7,907 bases of DNA. Source: 66-474 sp036278635 (GTDB lineage Bacteria > Pseudomonadota > Gammaproteobacteria > Xanthomonadales > Rhodanobacteraceae). The first letter of the stretch is position 1. Each line of letters begins with the position of its first letter. A program made the translations under genes and the position numbers. The stretch lies in assembly GCA_036278635.1 (NCBI GenBank), contig DASUKQ010000081.1, positions 1 through 7,907 of the forward strand, read 5' to 3'. A model generated the notes under the pieces. The model was not told the DNA's origin. It was given only the letters and a program-made list of their open reading frames with translations, and searched no databases. Shown here piece after piece: positions 1 to 6,420 of the stretch.

Positions 1-774
1 GCACACGTTGACCAGTACGACGTATTCCTGTTGCAGGGAATCGGGCGACGGCGCTGGTCGATCGACACGCGCCCGAACCCTTCGACTGCATTCCGCGACG
101 ACGTCGAACTGAAACTGCTGCGCGAATTCCACCCGACCCGCGAGTGGACGCTGGATCCGGGCGACATGCTGTACCTGCCCCCGGGGGTTCCGCACGATGG
201 CGTGGCGGTCGGCGAATGCATGACGTTTTCGGTCGGCATGCGGGCGCCGGCAGCATCGGAATTGCTGCTCGACTTCAGCGAGAACCTCGCGGCAACGCTG
301 CCGGAGTCACGACGCTACGCCGACCCCGACCTCGCTCCCGCCACGGCAGCCGGCGAGATCGACGGCGCGGCGGTCGGGCGCGCACGCCGCGCGCTCGGCC
401 CGATTGCGGCCATGTTCGACGACGATGCCTTCTCCGACTGGTTCGGGTGCTTCATCACGCGTTACCGCTCTGCGCAGGCATCGATGCCACGACGGCGTCC
501 GGTCGACCGTGCGGCGCTTGCAAGGCGGCTGTCGCAATCGACCTTCAGGCGCGACCCGTGGTGCCGCTTGGCCTGGCGCCGCACGGGTCGCGATGCGCGG
601 TTCTATGCTGCCGGCACGGTGCTGGATGCGCCGATCGCGTGGGCGCGGACGCTGGCCTCGGGCGCGCGCACGTTCGACGGTGCGAATCTTGCGGAATTGC
701 CGCAGCCCGCCCGTGGTATCGCACTCCTGTCCGAACTGATCAATGCCGGTCACGTCACATACAGGCGTCGCTGA
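1..774 (+). CDS. roxA: Ribosomal protein L16 arginine hydroxylase RoxA (JmjC/cupin oxygenase), 5' truncated by the window edge
   Basis: The reading frame is open from base 1 and ends at TGA 772-774, giving the last 257 residues; the start lies upstream of the window. It opens with AHVDQYDVF and GRRRW. This matches the metal-binding region of RoxA/YcfD, where His and Asp of HxD are Fe(II) ligands (His2 and Asp4 here). The third ligand is His65 in LPPGVPHDG, 63 residues on, the spacing expected for this JmjC family. Roughly residues 1-95 are the end of the JmjC barrel. The C-terminal part, ending LLSELINAGHVTYRRR, fits the family's winged-helix domain. Known family role: 2-oxoglutarate- and O2-dependent hydroxylation of an arginine in ribosomal protein L16, in the cytoplasm. 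E. coli RoxA is about 373 residues, so about a third is missing. Substrate identity is inferred from homology; another JmjC ribosomal oxygenase specificity is possible. Confidence 0.88.
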   Translation, partial: AHVDQYDVFLLQGIGRRRWSIDTRPNPSTAFRDDVELKLLREFHPTREWTLDPGDMLYLPPGVPHDGVAVGECMTFSVGMRAPAASELLLDFSENLAATLPESRRYADPDLAPATAAGEIDGAAVGRARRALGPIAAMFDDDAFSDWFGCFITRYRSAQASMPRRRPVDRAALARRLSQSTFRRDPWCRLAWRRTGRDARFYAAGTVLDAPIAWARTLASGARTFDGANLAELPQPARGIALLSELINAGHVTYRRR

Positions 775-781
775 CCACACT

Positions 782-787
782 TACAAT
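782..787 (+). promoter_or_regulatory. Weak candidate -10 box upstream of the acetyltransferase gene
   Basis: TACAAT (five of six matches to TATAAT) lies in the 58-bp gap between roxA and the acetyltransferase gene. It sits between a CACAC at 776-780 and a GTGTG at 791-795, a 5-bp inverted repeat. No convincing -35 hexamer is visible at 16-18 bp spacing. The gap is short enough for read-through from roxA, so an independent promoter is only a possibility. Confidence 0.22.
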
Positions 788-832
788 CGCGTGTGTACGA
801 AGCAGCCAAATGCCCGGAGGGGGCAACAAGGC

Positions 833-1795
833 ATGGCGATTCCGGCGGACTTCCACGTCGAAGTGTGCGACTGGGCAAACGTTCCCGACCGGGAGGCGCT
901 GCTCGGCGTTCGCGAGGACGTATTCATCCGCGAGCAGCGCGTTCCCCGCGACCTCGATCGCGACGACGACGACCCGCGCTGCACGCACGTCCTGACCCGG
1001 TCGCTGGACGGTACCGCGATCGGCACCGGGCGCCTGGCACCCGATGGCCGGATCGGCCGGATGGCCGTCCTGCGCGACTGGCGCGGACGCGGCGTCGGCA
1101 AGATGCTGTTGCACGCCCTTCTCGATCTGGCGCGGACGCGCAAACTCGACGCGGTGACATTGCACGCGCAGCGCGATGCGGTGCCCTTCTACCTGCACCA
1201 GGGGTTCGAGGAAGAAGGCGAAGAGTTCGAGGAAGCCGGGATCCCGCATTTGCTCATGCGGCGCAAACTCGACGCGTGGGTCGAACCGGAACGCCCGGTA
1301 CGGCCTGTACCGAAGCCGGCCCCCCTCCAGGCCAGCACCCGCGAGGAGTTGATTGCAGTCACCAAGACGCTGCTGCAGGGCGCCCGGCACAGCATGTGCG
1401 TGCTGGTGCGCGAGCTTCATCCGTTGCTGCTCAACGACACCGCCTGTCTGGTCGAGTTGCGGCGACTGGCGATCTCCGGCCGCGGTTCGTCGATTCGCGT
1501 GCTGGCCCAGGACCTCTCCCGCGCGCTCAACGAGGGCACGCGCCTGCTCGAACTCGCCCAGCGACTTTCCAGCGTGATCGAAATCCGCCGGCCCGTCGAG
1601 CCAGCAGACCAGAATTTCCCGTCCGCGTTCATGTGCGTCGATACCCAGGGCTACCTTTTCCGCCCGGTCGAATTCGAAATGGTCGCGATGGGCTCGACCT
1701 ACGCACCCGGTCGCCACGCCGAACTGATGCGGATTTTCGAGGACATCTGGAACCGCTCGGAGCCGTGGCCGGAACTGCGCACGCTCGGCATCTGA
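833..1795 (+). CDS. GNAT family N-acetyltransferase with an additional C-terminal domain
   Basis: A 320-residue protein. ATG at 833 is chosen because GGAGGGGG at 816-823 sits 9 bases upstream; the in-frame extension to 743 would overlap roxA and looks non-conserved. Residues 5-148 form a GNAT domain. The stretch REDVFIREQRVP (28-39) followed by Asp-rich LDRDDDDPRCTH resembles ElaA/YjcF-type acetyltransferases. RGRGVG (84-89) is the acetyl-CoA pyrophosphate-binding R-x-x-G-x-G motif, and FYLHQGF (119-125) is the usual GNAT C-terminal motif. A Pro-rich linker (about 150-168) leads to a second domain (about 169-320) with no catalytic motif I can identify. It looks like an alpha/beta fold of the type annotated as uncharacterised in gammaproteobacterial 'histone acetyltransferase HPA2-like' proteins. 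The acetyl acceptor is unknown; it could be a small amine, an amino acid or a protein. It lies 58 bp after roxA and may be cotranscribed with it. Confidence 0.87.
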   Translation: MAIPADFHVEVCDWANVPDREALLGVREDVFIREQRVPRDLDRDDDDPRCTHVLTRSLDGTAIGTGRLAPDGRIGRMAVLRDWRGRGVGKMLLHALLDLARTRKLDAVTLHAQRDAVPFYLHQGFEEEGEEFEEAGIPHLLMRRKLDAWVEPERPVRPVPKPAPLQASTREELIAVTKTLLQGARHSMCVLVRELHPLLLNDTACLVELRRLAISGRGSSIRVLAQDLSRALNEGTRLLELAQRLSSVIEIRRPVEPADQNFPSAFMCVDTQGYLFRPVEFEMVAMGSTYAPGRHAELMRIFEDIWNRSEPWPELRTLGI

Positions 1796-1845
1796 ATCGC
1801 CGCCCGCCCGACCGCCTGGAATCCCGCACTGCAACATGAAACCGT

Positions 1846-1851
1846 TATAAT
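1846..1851 (+). promoter_or_regulatory. Predicted sigma70 -10 box of the sucA promoter
   Basis: A perfect TATAAT stands out in G/C-rich sequence, in the 122-bp gap between the acetyltransferase gene and sucA. Transcription would begin around 1857-1860, giving a leader of about 60 bases before the GTG start at 1918. No good -35 hexamer is visible at 16-18 bp upstream (CCCGCA at 17 bp) and there is no TG extension. The promoter may therefore depend on an activator or be modest in strength. Confidence 0.55.
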
Positions 1852-1907
1852 TCGGTGTTCGCGGGCACCTCGCGACCTTTGCCGCGCCCGCATCCAGCCC
1901 TTTTCGT

Positions 1908-1912
1908 GGTGA
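1908..1912 (+). promoter_or_regulatory. Ribosome binding site that decides the sucA start
   Basis: GGTGA, a match to the anti-Shine-Dalgarno core, ends 5 bases before GTG 1918. The upstream in-frame GTG at 1855 falls at the predicted transcription start and has no such site. The start at 1918 is therefore preferred, giving an N-terminus close in length to known SucA proteins. Confidence 0.6.
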
Positions 1913-1917
1913 CAATC

Positions 1918-4752
1918 GTGAGCGACGGCGGCAGTTTGTTGCAGCAATTGGCGGAAACGTCCCTGTTCGGCGGCGGCAGCACCGCCTATCTCGACCACCT
2001 GTACGACGAGTGGCTGCACGACCCGCAGTCCGTCGCGCCAGCGTGGCGGACCTGGTTCCAGAGCCTGCACGGCGTCGGCGACGTGTCGCATGCGGACGCC
2101 ATCGCCCGCATCGTCGAGGCACAGCGGCGCGGCGGCCGGCGCGCCGCGGCGACCGTCGACGACGTGCACGCCCGCAAGCAGGCCGGCGTATTGCGCTTCC
2201 TGACCGCCTACCGCTCGCGCGGGCACCTTGCCGCCGACCTCGATCCGCTGGCGATCGCACCCAAGCAGCCCGCGCCGGATCTGGACCTGTCCTTCCACGG
2301 CTTGTCCGACGCCGACCTCGACACCGAATTCGACTGCGGCACCTTCGCGGGCGGCGGCAAGCGCATGCCACTGCGGGACCTGCGCGAACGCCTGCAGCGC
2401 ACCTACGTCGGAAGCATCGGCGCAGAATTCATGCACATCAGCGACCACACGCAGCGGCGCTGGATCTACGATCGGCTCGAACAGGCCAGCGGCGATGCGG
2501 GCCTCGACGAGGAAACCCGCAAGCGGGTGCTGGCCAAGCTCACTTCCGCCGATGGGCTGGAACGGTACCTCCACACGAAATACGTCGGCCAGAAGCGTTT
2601 CTCGCTGGAGGGCGGCGACAGCCTCATCCCGTTGCTGGACGACCTGGTGCGCCGCGCGGCCGACGACGGCGTGCACGAACTGGTGATCGGCATGGCCCAC
2701 CGTGGCCGCCTCAACGTGCTGGTCAACATCCTCGGCAAGCCGCCACAGCAATTGTTCGCGGAGTTCGAAGGCAAGCTCGACCTTCCGGACGACCCGGCGT
2801 ACTCGGGCGACGTGAAGTACCACATGGGCTTTTCCGCCGACATCGACGCACCGGCGGGCAACATCCACGTCGCGCTCGCGTTCAATCCGTCGCATCTGGA
2901 AATCGTCAATCCCGTGGTCGAAGGATCGGTGCGCGCGCGCCAGATCCGCGCCCACGACGGCTCGCACGAACACGTCCTGCCGGTCCTGATCCACGGCGAC
3001 GCGGCGCTCTCCGGGCAGGGCGTCAACATGGAACTGCTCAACATGTCGCAGACGCGCGGGTTCGGCGTCGGCGGCACCGTCCACATCGTGATCAACAACC
3101 AGATCGGCTTCACCACCGATGCCGACGACGGCCGCAGCACGCTGTACTGCACCGACGTCGCCAAGATGGTGAACGCGCCAGTGCTGCACGTGAACGGCGA
3201 CGACCCCGAGGCCGTGCTGCAATGCGAACGGCTGGCGTTCGATTTCCGCCAGCAGTTCCACAAGGACGTGGTCGTCGACCTGGTGTGCTACCGGCGCCAC
3301 GGCCACAACGAGGCCGACGAACCCTCTGCCACGCAGCCGATCATGTACGACGTGATCAAGCAGTTGCGGCCGACGCGTGAACTCTACGCCGGGACATTGG
3401 CCGAACGCGGCATGATCGGAGACGGAGACGCCCGGAAGCTGTTCGAGGACTATCGCGCCCTGCTCGATGCCGGCAAGCCGGTCACCGAGCTGGCCGCACC
3501 CGGCACCCAGAAATTCGCCGTCGACTGGAGCCGGTTCACCAACGGCAGCCTCGCGCAATCGGTCGATACCGGTGTCGCGCGCAAGCGATTGAACGAACTC
3601 GCGGCACGAATCCTTGTTTGGCCCGACAACGTCGTCCTGCAATCCCGCGTCGCCAAGATCTACGGCGACCGCCGCAAGATGGCCGAGGGCGAACTCCCGC
3701 TCGACTGGGGCTACGCAGAGAACCTCGCCTACGCCACGCTGATCGACCAGGGCTGCGCGCTGCGCCTGGTCGGCCAGGACACGCCGCGCGGCACCTTCTT
3801 CCACCGCCATGCGGAACTCCACGACCAGAAGACCGGGGAGGTCTACACCCCGCTCGCGCACGTACGCGAAGACGTCGCGGTGGAAGTGATCGACTCGCTG
3901 CTGTCGGAGCTGGCGGTGATGGCGTTCGAATACGGGTTCGCCACCGCCGATCCCGACACGCTGACGGTCTGGGAAGCCCAGTTCGGCGACTTCGCCAACG
4001 GCGCGCAGGTCGTGATCGACCAGTTCATTTCCTCGGGCGAAGCGAAGTGGGGCCGGCTGTGCGGACTGGTGCTGCTGCTGCCGCATGGCTACGAAGGCCA
4101 GGGCCCCGAACATTCCTCCGCGCGACTGGAACGCTACCTGCAACTTTGCGCGCTGGACAACATGCAGGTGTGCGTGCCGACCACCCCATCGCAGATGTTC
4201 CACATGCTGCGCCGGCAGATGTTGCGCGATTGTCGCAAACCGCTGGTGGCTTTGACGCCGAAGTCGCTGCTGCGCCACAAGCTGGCCGTATCCTCGCTGG
4301 ACGATCTCGAACACGGGGCGTTCCAGGTCGTGATCCCGGACCAGCGCATCAAGAGCGCCGGCAAGGTCAAGCGCGTGGTGTTGTGCTCGGGCAAGGTCTA
4401 CTACGACCTGTTCGAAGAAGCGAACAAGCAGCAGATCGACGACGTCGCAATCGTGCGGGTCGAGCAGTTGTATCCGTTCCCCCGCGCCGAAGTCAGCGCG
4501 GAACTCGACAAGTATCCATCGTCGAAGGAAGTGATCTGGTGCCAGGAAGAGCCCATGAACCAGGGCGCGTGGTTCCAGATCCGCCATCATTTGCAGGCCT
4601 GCGCGGACGGCCACCATAGCCTGCACTACGCGGGCCGGGTCCGTTCGCCCGCGCCGGCTGCGGGCCACTACAACACCCACGTCTCCGAGCAACGCGCACT
4701 GGTGCAACAGGCGCTGGTCGAGGCGGCGGGCGACAATCATTCGGTGGAATGA
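1918..4752 (+). CDS. sucA: 2-oxoglutarate dehydrogenase E1 component (thiamine diphosphate-dependent)
   Basis: A 944-residue protein from GTG 1918 to TGA 4750-4752 (E. coli SucA has 933). It decarboxylates 2-oxoglutarate on thiamine diphosphate and succinylates the lipoyl group of SucB, the rate-limiting step of the TCA-cycle complex in the cytoplasm. The N-terminal segment with YLDHLYDEWL (near residue 30) is the conserved E1o region thought to bind E2. Active-site features in order: MAHRGRLNVL with His261 (aligning with E. coli His260), KYHMGF with His302, and the ThDP/Mg motif starting at Gly360-Asp361 (GDAALSGQG) and ending at Asn393-Asn394 (VINNQIGF). Next come YRRHGHNEADEPS, then FFHRH with His629 and His631, and HGYEGQGPEHSSARLERYLQ. 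No frame break or missing key residue is seen. It is the first gene of the sucA-sucB-lpd cluster and probably starts its transcript. Confidence 0.98.
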   Translation: MSDGGSLLQQLAETSLFGGGSTAYLDHLYDEWLHDPQSVAPAWRTWFQSLHGVGDVSHADAIARIVEAQRRGGRRAAATVDDVHARKQAGVLRFLTAYRSRGHLAADLDPLAIAPKQPAPDLDLSFHGLSDADLDTEFDCGTFAGGGKRMPLRDLRERLQRTYVGSIGAEFMHISDHTQRRWIYDRLEQASGDAGLDEETRKRVLAKLTSADGLERYLHTKYVGQKRFSLEGGDSLIPLLDDLVRRAADDGVHELVIGMAHRGRLNVLVNILGKPPQQLFAEFEGKLDLPDDPAYSGDVKYHMGFSADIDAPAGNIHVALAFNPSHLEIVNPVVEGSVRARQIRAHDGSHEHVLPVLIHGDAALSGQGVNMELLNMSQTRGFGVGGTVHIVINNQIGFTTDADDGRSTLYCTDVAKMVNAPVLHVNGDDPEAVLQCERLAFDFRQQFHKDVVVDLVCYRRHGHNEADEPSATQPIMYDVIKQLRPTRELYAGTLAERGMIGDGDARKLFEDYRALLDAGKPVTELAAPGTQKFAVDWSRFTNGSLAQSVDTGVARKRLNELAARILVWPDNVVLQSRVAKIYGDRRKMAEGELPLDWGYAENLAYATLIDQGCALRLVGQDTPRGTFFHRHAELHDQKTGEVYTPLAHVREDVAVEVIDSLLSELAVMAFEYGFATADPDTLTVWEAQFGDFANGAQVVIDQFISSGEAKWGRLCGLVLLLPHGYEGQGPEHSSARLERYLQLCALDNMQVCVPTTPSQMFHMLRRQMLRDCRKPLVALTPKSLLRHKLAVSSLDDLEHGAFQVVIPDQRIKSAGKVKRVVLCSGKVYYDLFEEANKQQIDDVAIVRVEQLYPFPRAEVSAELDKYPSSKEVIWCQEEPMNQGAWFQIRHHLQACADGHHSLHYAGRVRSPAPAAGHYNTHVSEQRALVQQALVEAAGDNHSVE

Positions 4753-4777
4753 ACATCCAGCGCGCCGCAGGGTTGTA

Positions 4778-4873
4778 CTCCTCCCCCTTCAAGGAGGAGG
4801 CCGGGAGGGGGATGGGGTAGCCGGGCGAACCGCCAACACCATCCCCACCCCATCTTCCCCTTGAAGGGGAGGG
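4778..4873. repeat. Imperfect inverted intergenic repeat between sucA and sucB
   Basis: The 166-bp gap holds two related G/C-rich palindromic segments facing each other. The left segment has CTCCTCC (4778-4784) pairing with GGAGGAG (4793-4799) across an 8-base loop. It runs on to GATGGGGT (4811-4818), which is the exact reverse complement of ACCCCATC (4847-4854). The right segment forms a hairpin of TCTTCCCC (4853-4860) with GGGGAGGG (4866-4873, two G-U pairs) around TTGAA. The core CCCCTT-G-AAGGGG is a shortened inverted copy of the left core. No T-run follows, so it does not look like an intrinsic terminator. A REP-like dispersed element acting as an RNA stability or processing site is plausible inference. 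Confidence 0.7.
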
Positions 4874-4918
4874 CCTGCAGCAAAACCAACAATCGAGACG
4901 CAACCCCAAGGACAAACC

Positions 4919-6295
4919 ATGTCGACCGAAGTCAAGGTTCCGGTACTTCCAGAATCCGTCAGTGACGCCACCATAGCCGCGTGGCACAAGAAGCCCGGTG
5001 ACGCGGTCAAACGCGATGAAAACCTGGTCGACCTGGAGACCGACAAGGTCGTGCTGGAGGTGCCCGCCCCCGCCGACGGCGTGCTCAAGGAAATCCGTCA
5101 CGACACCGGCGATACCGTCAACAGCCAGGACGTGATCGCGATCCTCGAGGAAGGCGGCGCGGCGGCGCAGCCCAAGGCCGGTGCGAATGACGTGGAGTCC
5201 GGACAATCGGAATCGCAGAAGAGTGAAGCCAGGAAAGCCGACAAGGATTCGCGCCCGGTCATGAGCAAGGACGAGGCGAGCAAGGCCGAATCCGCCAAAT
5301 CGGGAAAAGACGAGTCGCCCGCGAAATCCGAAACGCCCGCGGCAGCGACGGGACCCGGAAGCCGGGACCCGGGACCCGCAAAAGCAGCATCCGACAATCT
5401 GTCGCCCTCGGCACGGCGCTTGGCAACCGAAGAAAAAATCGACACCTCGAAAGTCGAGGGCACCGGCCGTGGCGGCCAGGTCACGAAGGAAGACTTGGTG
5501 AATTTCACCAAGGGCGAGGCGCCCACGAAAGCGCCTGCTGCTGCGCAATCTTCGGGTCCCGGGTCCCCGGTCCCGGGTCCCGGATCTTCAGGCTCCCGCC
5601 CCGAAGAGCGCGTCCCCATGACGCGCATGCGGGCCCGCATCGCCGAACGCCTGATGCAGTCGAAGAATTCGACCGCGATGTTGACCTCGTCCAACGAAGT
5701 CAACCTCGCGAAGGTCGTCGCGATGCGCAAGCAGCTCGGCGAAGCGTTCCAGCAAGCCCACGGCATCAAGCTCGGCTACATGAGTTTTTTCGTCAAGGCG
5801 GTCTGCGAAGCACTGAAGCATTATCCGGTCGTCAACGCCTCCGTCGACGGCAATGACATCATCTACCACGGTTATCAGGACATCTCGATCGCGGTCTCGA
5901 CAGAGCGCGGCCTGGTGACGCCGGTCCTGCGCGACGCGCAGGACATGAGCTTCGCGGATGTCGAGAAGGCCATCGCGGATTTCGCCAAGCGGGCGCGCGA
6001 CGGCAAGCTGACCCTCGACGAACTGCAGGGCGGCACCTTCACCATCACCAACGGCGGCACCTTCGGCTCGTTGTTCTCGACGCCGATCGTGAACCCCCCG
6101 CAGAGCGGAATCCTCGGCATGCACACGATCAAGGAACGCGCAGTGGTCGAGGACGGCCAGGTGGTGGCGGCACCGATGATGTACATCGCGATCAGTTACG
6201 ACCATCGCATCGTCGACGGCAAGGATGCCGTGCTGTTCCTCGTCGACATCAAGAACCAGTTGGAAAATCCGCACAGGATGCTGCTGGGTATCTGA
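4919..6295 (+). CDS. sucB: Dihydrolipoyllysine succinyltransferase, E2 component of 2-oxoglutarate dehydrogenase
   Basis: A 458-residue protein; ATG 4919 follows AAGGA (4908-4912) by 6 bases. It carries the succinyl group from SucA on its lipoyl arm, transfers it to CoA, and forms the core of the complex. Residues 1-79 are one lipoyl domain, with the lipoylated lysine Lys43 in LETDKVVLEV. Residues about 160-195 are the peripheral subunit-binding domain (LSPSARRLATEE to GRGGQVTKEDL). Residues about 228-458 are the catalytic domain, with TNGGTFGSLFSTPI and the SYDHRIVDGKDA motif giving His429 and Asp433. E. coli SucB is 405 residues. The extra length lies in the linkers: a long Lys/Ala/Glu/Ser-rich one (about 80-159) and a Pro/Gly one (about 198-227). 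Each linker contains a stretch encoded by a dispersed heptamer repeat (GPGSRDPGP from residue 145; SSGPGSPVPGPG from residue 211). All catalytic motifs are intact. Confidence 0.98.
   Translation: MSTEVKVPVLPESVSDATIAAWHKKPGDAVKRDENLVDLETDKVVLEVPAPADGVLKEIRHDTGDTVNSQDVIAILEEGGAAAQPKAGANDVESGQSESQKSEARKADKDSRPVMSKDEASKAESAKSGKDESPAKSETPAAATGPGSRDPGPAKAASDNLSPSARRLATEEKIDTSKVEGTGRGGQVTKEDLVNFTKGEAPTKAPAAAQSSGPGSPVPGPGSSGSRPEERVPMTRMRARIAERLMQSKNSTAMLTSSNEVNLAKVVAMRKQLGEAFQQAHGIKLGYMSFFVKAVCEALKHYPVVNASVDGNDIIYHGYQDISIAVSTERGLVTPVLRDAQDMSFADVEKAIADFAKRARDGKLTLDELQGGTFTITNGGTFGSLFSTPIVNPPQSGILGMHTIKERAVVEDGQVVAAPMMYIAISYDHRIVDGKDAVLFLVDIKNQLENPHRMLLGI
5350..5377 (+). repeat. Heptamer array A (4 x 7 bp) inside sucB, first linker
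   Basis: Four consecutive heptamers: GGGACCC, GGAAGCC (degenerate), GGGACCC, GGGACCC. It is read in frame as TGPGSRDPGPA around residues 144-154, in the disordered linker before the subunit-binding domain. The sequence just downstream (CAAAAGCAGC) resembles that after array C (CAAAAACAAC). This suggests the two share an origin beyond the 28 bp. Confidence 0.8.
5554..5581 (-). repeat. Heptamer array B (4 x 7 bp, inverted) inside sucB, second linker
   Basis: Four consecutive heptamers on the + strand: GGGTCCC, GGGTCCC, CGGTCCC, GGGTCCC. This is the reverse-complement orientation of array A. It is read in frame as SSGPGSPVPGPG (residues 211-222), in the linker between the subunit-binding and catalytic domains. 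Confidence 0.82.
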
Positions 6296-6305
6296 TCAAA
6301 CTGTC

Positions 6306-6333
6306 GGGACCCGGGACTCGGGACCCGGTACCC
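6306..6333 (+). repeat. Heptamer array C (4 x 7 bp) in the sucB-lpd gap
   Basis: Four consecutive heptamers: GGGACCC, GGGACTC, GGGACCC, GGTACCC. It begins 11 bases after the sucB stop. Same consensus GGGACYC as the other arrays. It is followed by a CAAAA-CA-C flank like that of array A. Confidence 0.87.
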
Positions 6334-6370
6334 GGCAAAAACAACCATCGCAGGGACTTCCGACTCGATC

Positions 6371-6413
6371 CCGCCGGCGTGTATCCATTTGCGTGAAGCA
6401 CTCCATCCGGCGG
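6371..6413. repeat. 7-bp perfect inverted repeat between heptamer arrays C and D
   Basis: CCGCCGG (6371-6377) and CCGGCGG (6407-6413) are exact reverse complements separated by 29 bases. They lie inside the larger inverted pair formed by arrays C and D, so the transcript could form a long, branched stem-loop between sucB and lpd. There is no T-run, so it is not an obvious terminator. In G/C-rich DNA a stem this short may be chance. Confidence 0.35.
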
Positions 6414-6420
6414 CCATTTC

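Noticed and set aside
743..832. Upstream in-frame extension of the acetyltransferase
   Set aside because: It overlaps the end of roxA and lacks a ribosome binding site, whereas ATG 833 has a strong one.
755..2371. A 538-residue minus-strand open frame across the acetyltransferase gene and the start of sucA
   Set aside because: It overlaps two well-supported genes and the sucA promoter, and its translation is low-complexity Arg/Ala-rich.
1699..4740. A 1013-residue open frame on the minus strand covering nearly all of sucA
   Set aside because: It mirrors a highly conserved sucA frame in G/C-rich DNA, has no recognisable domains and looks like a codon-bias shadow.
4853..4873. Intrinsic terminator after sucA
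   Set aside because: A stable hairpin is present, but CCTGCAGC rather than a T-run follows it.
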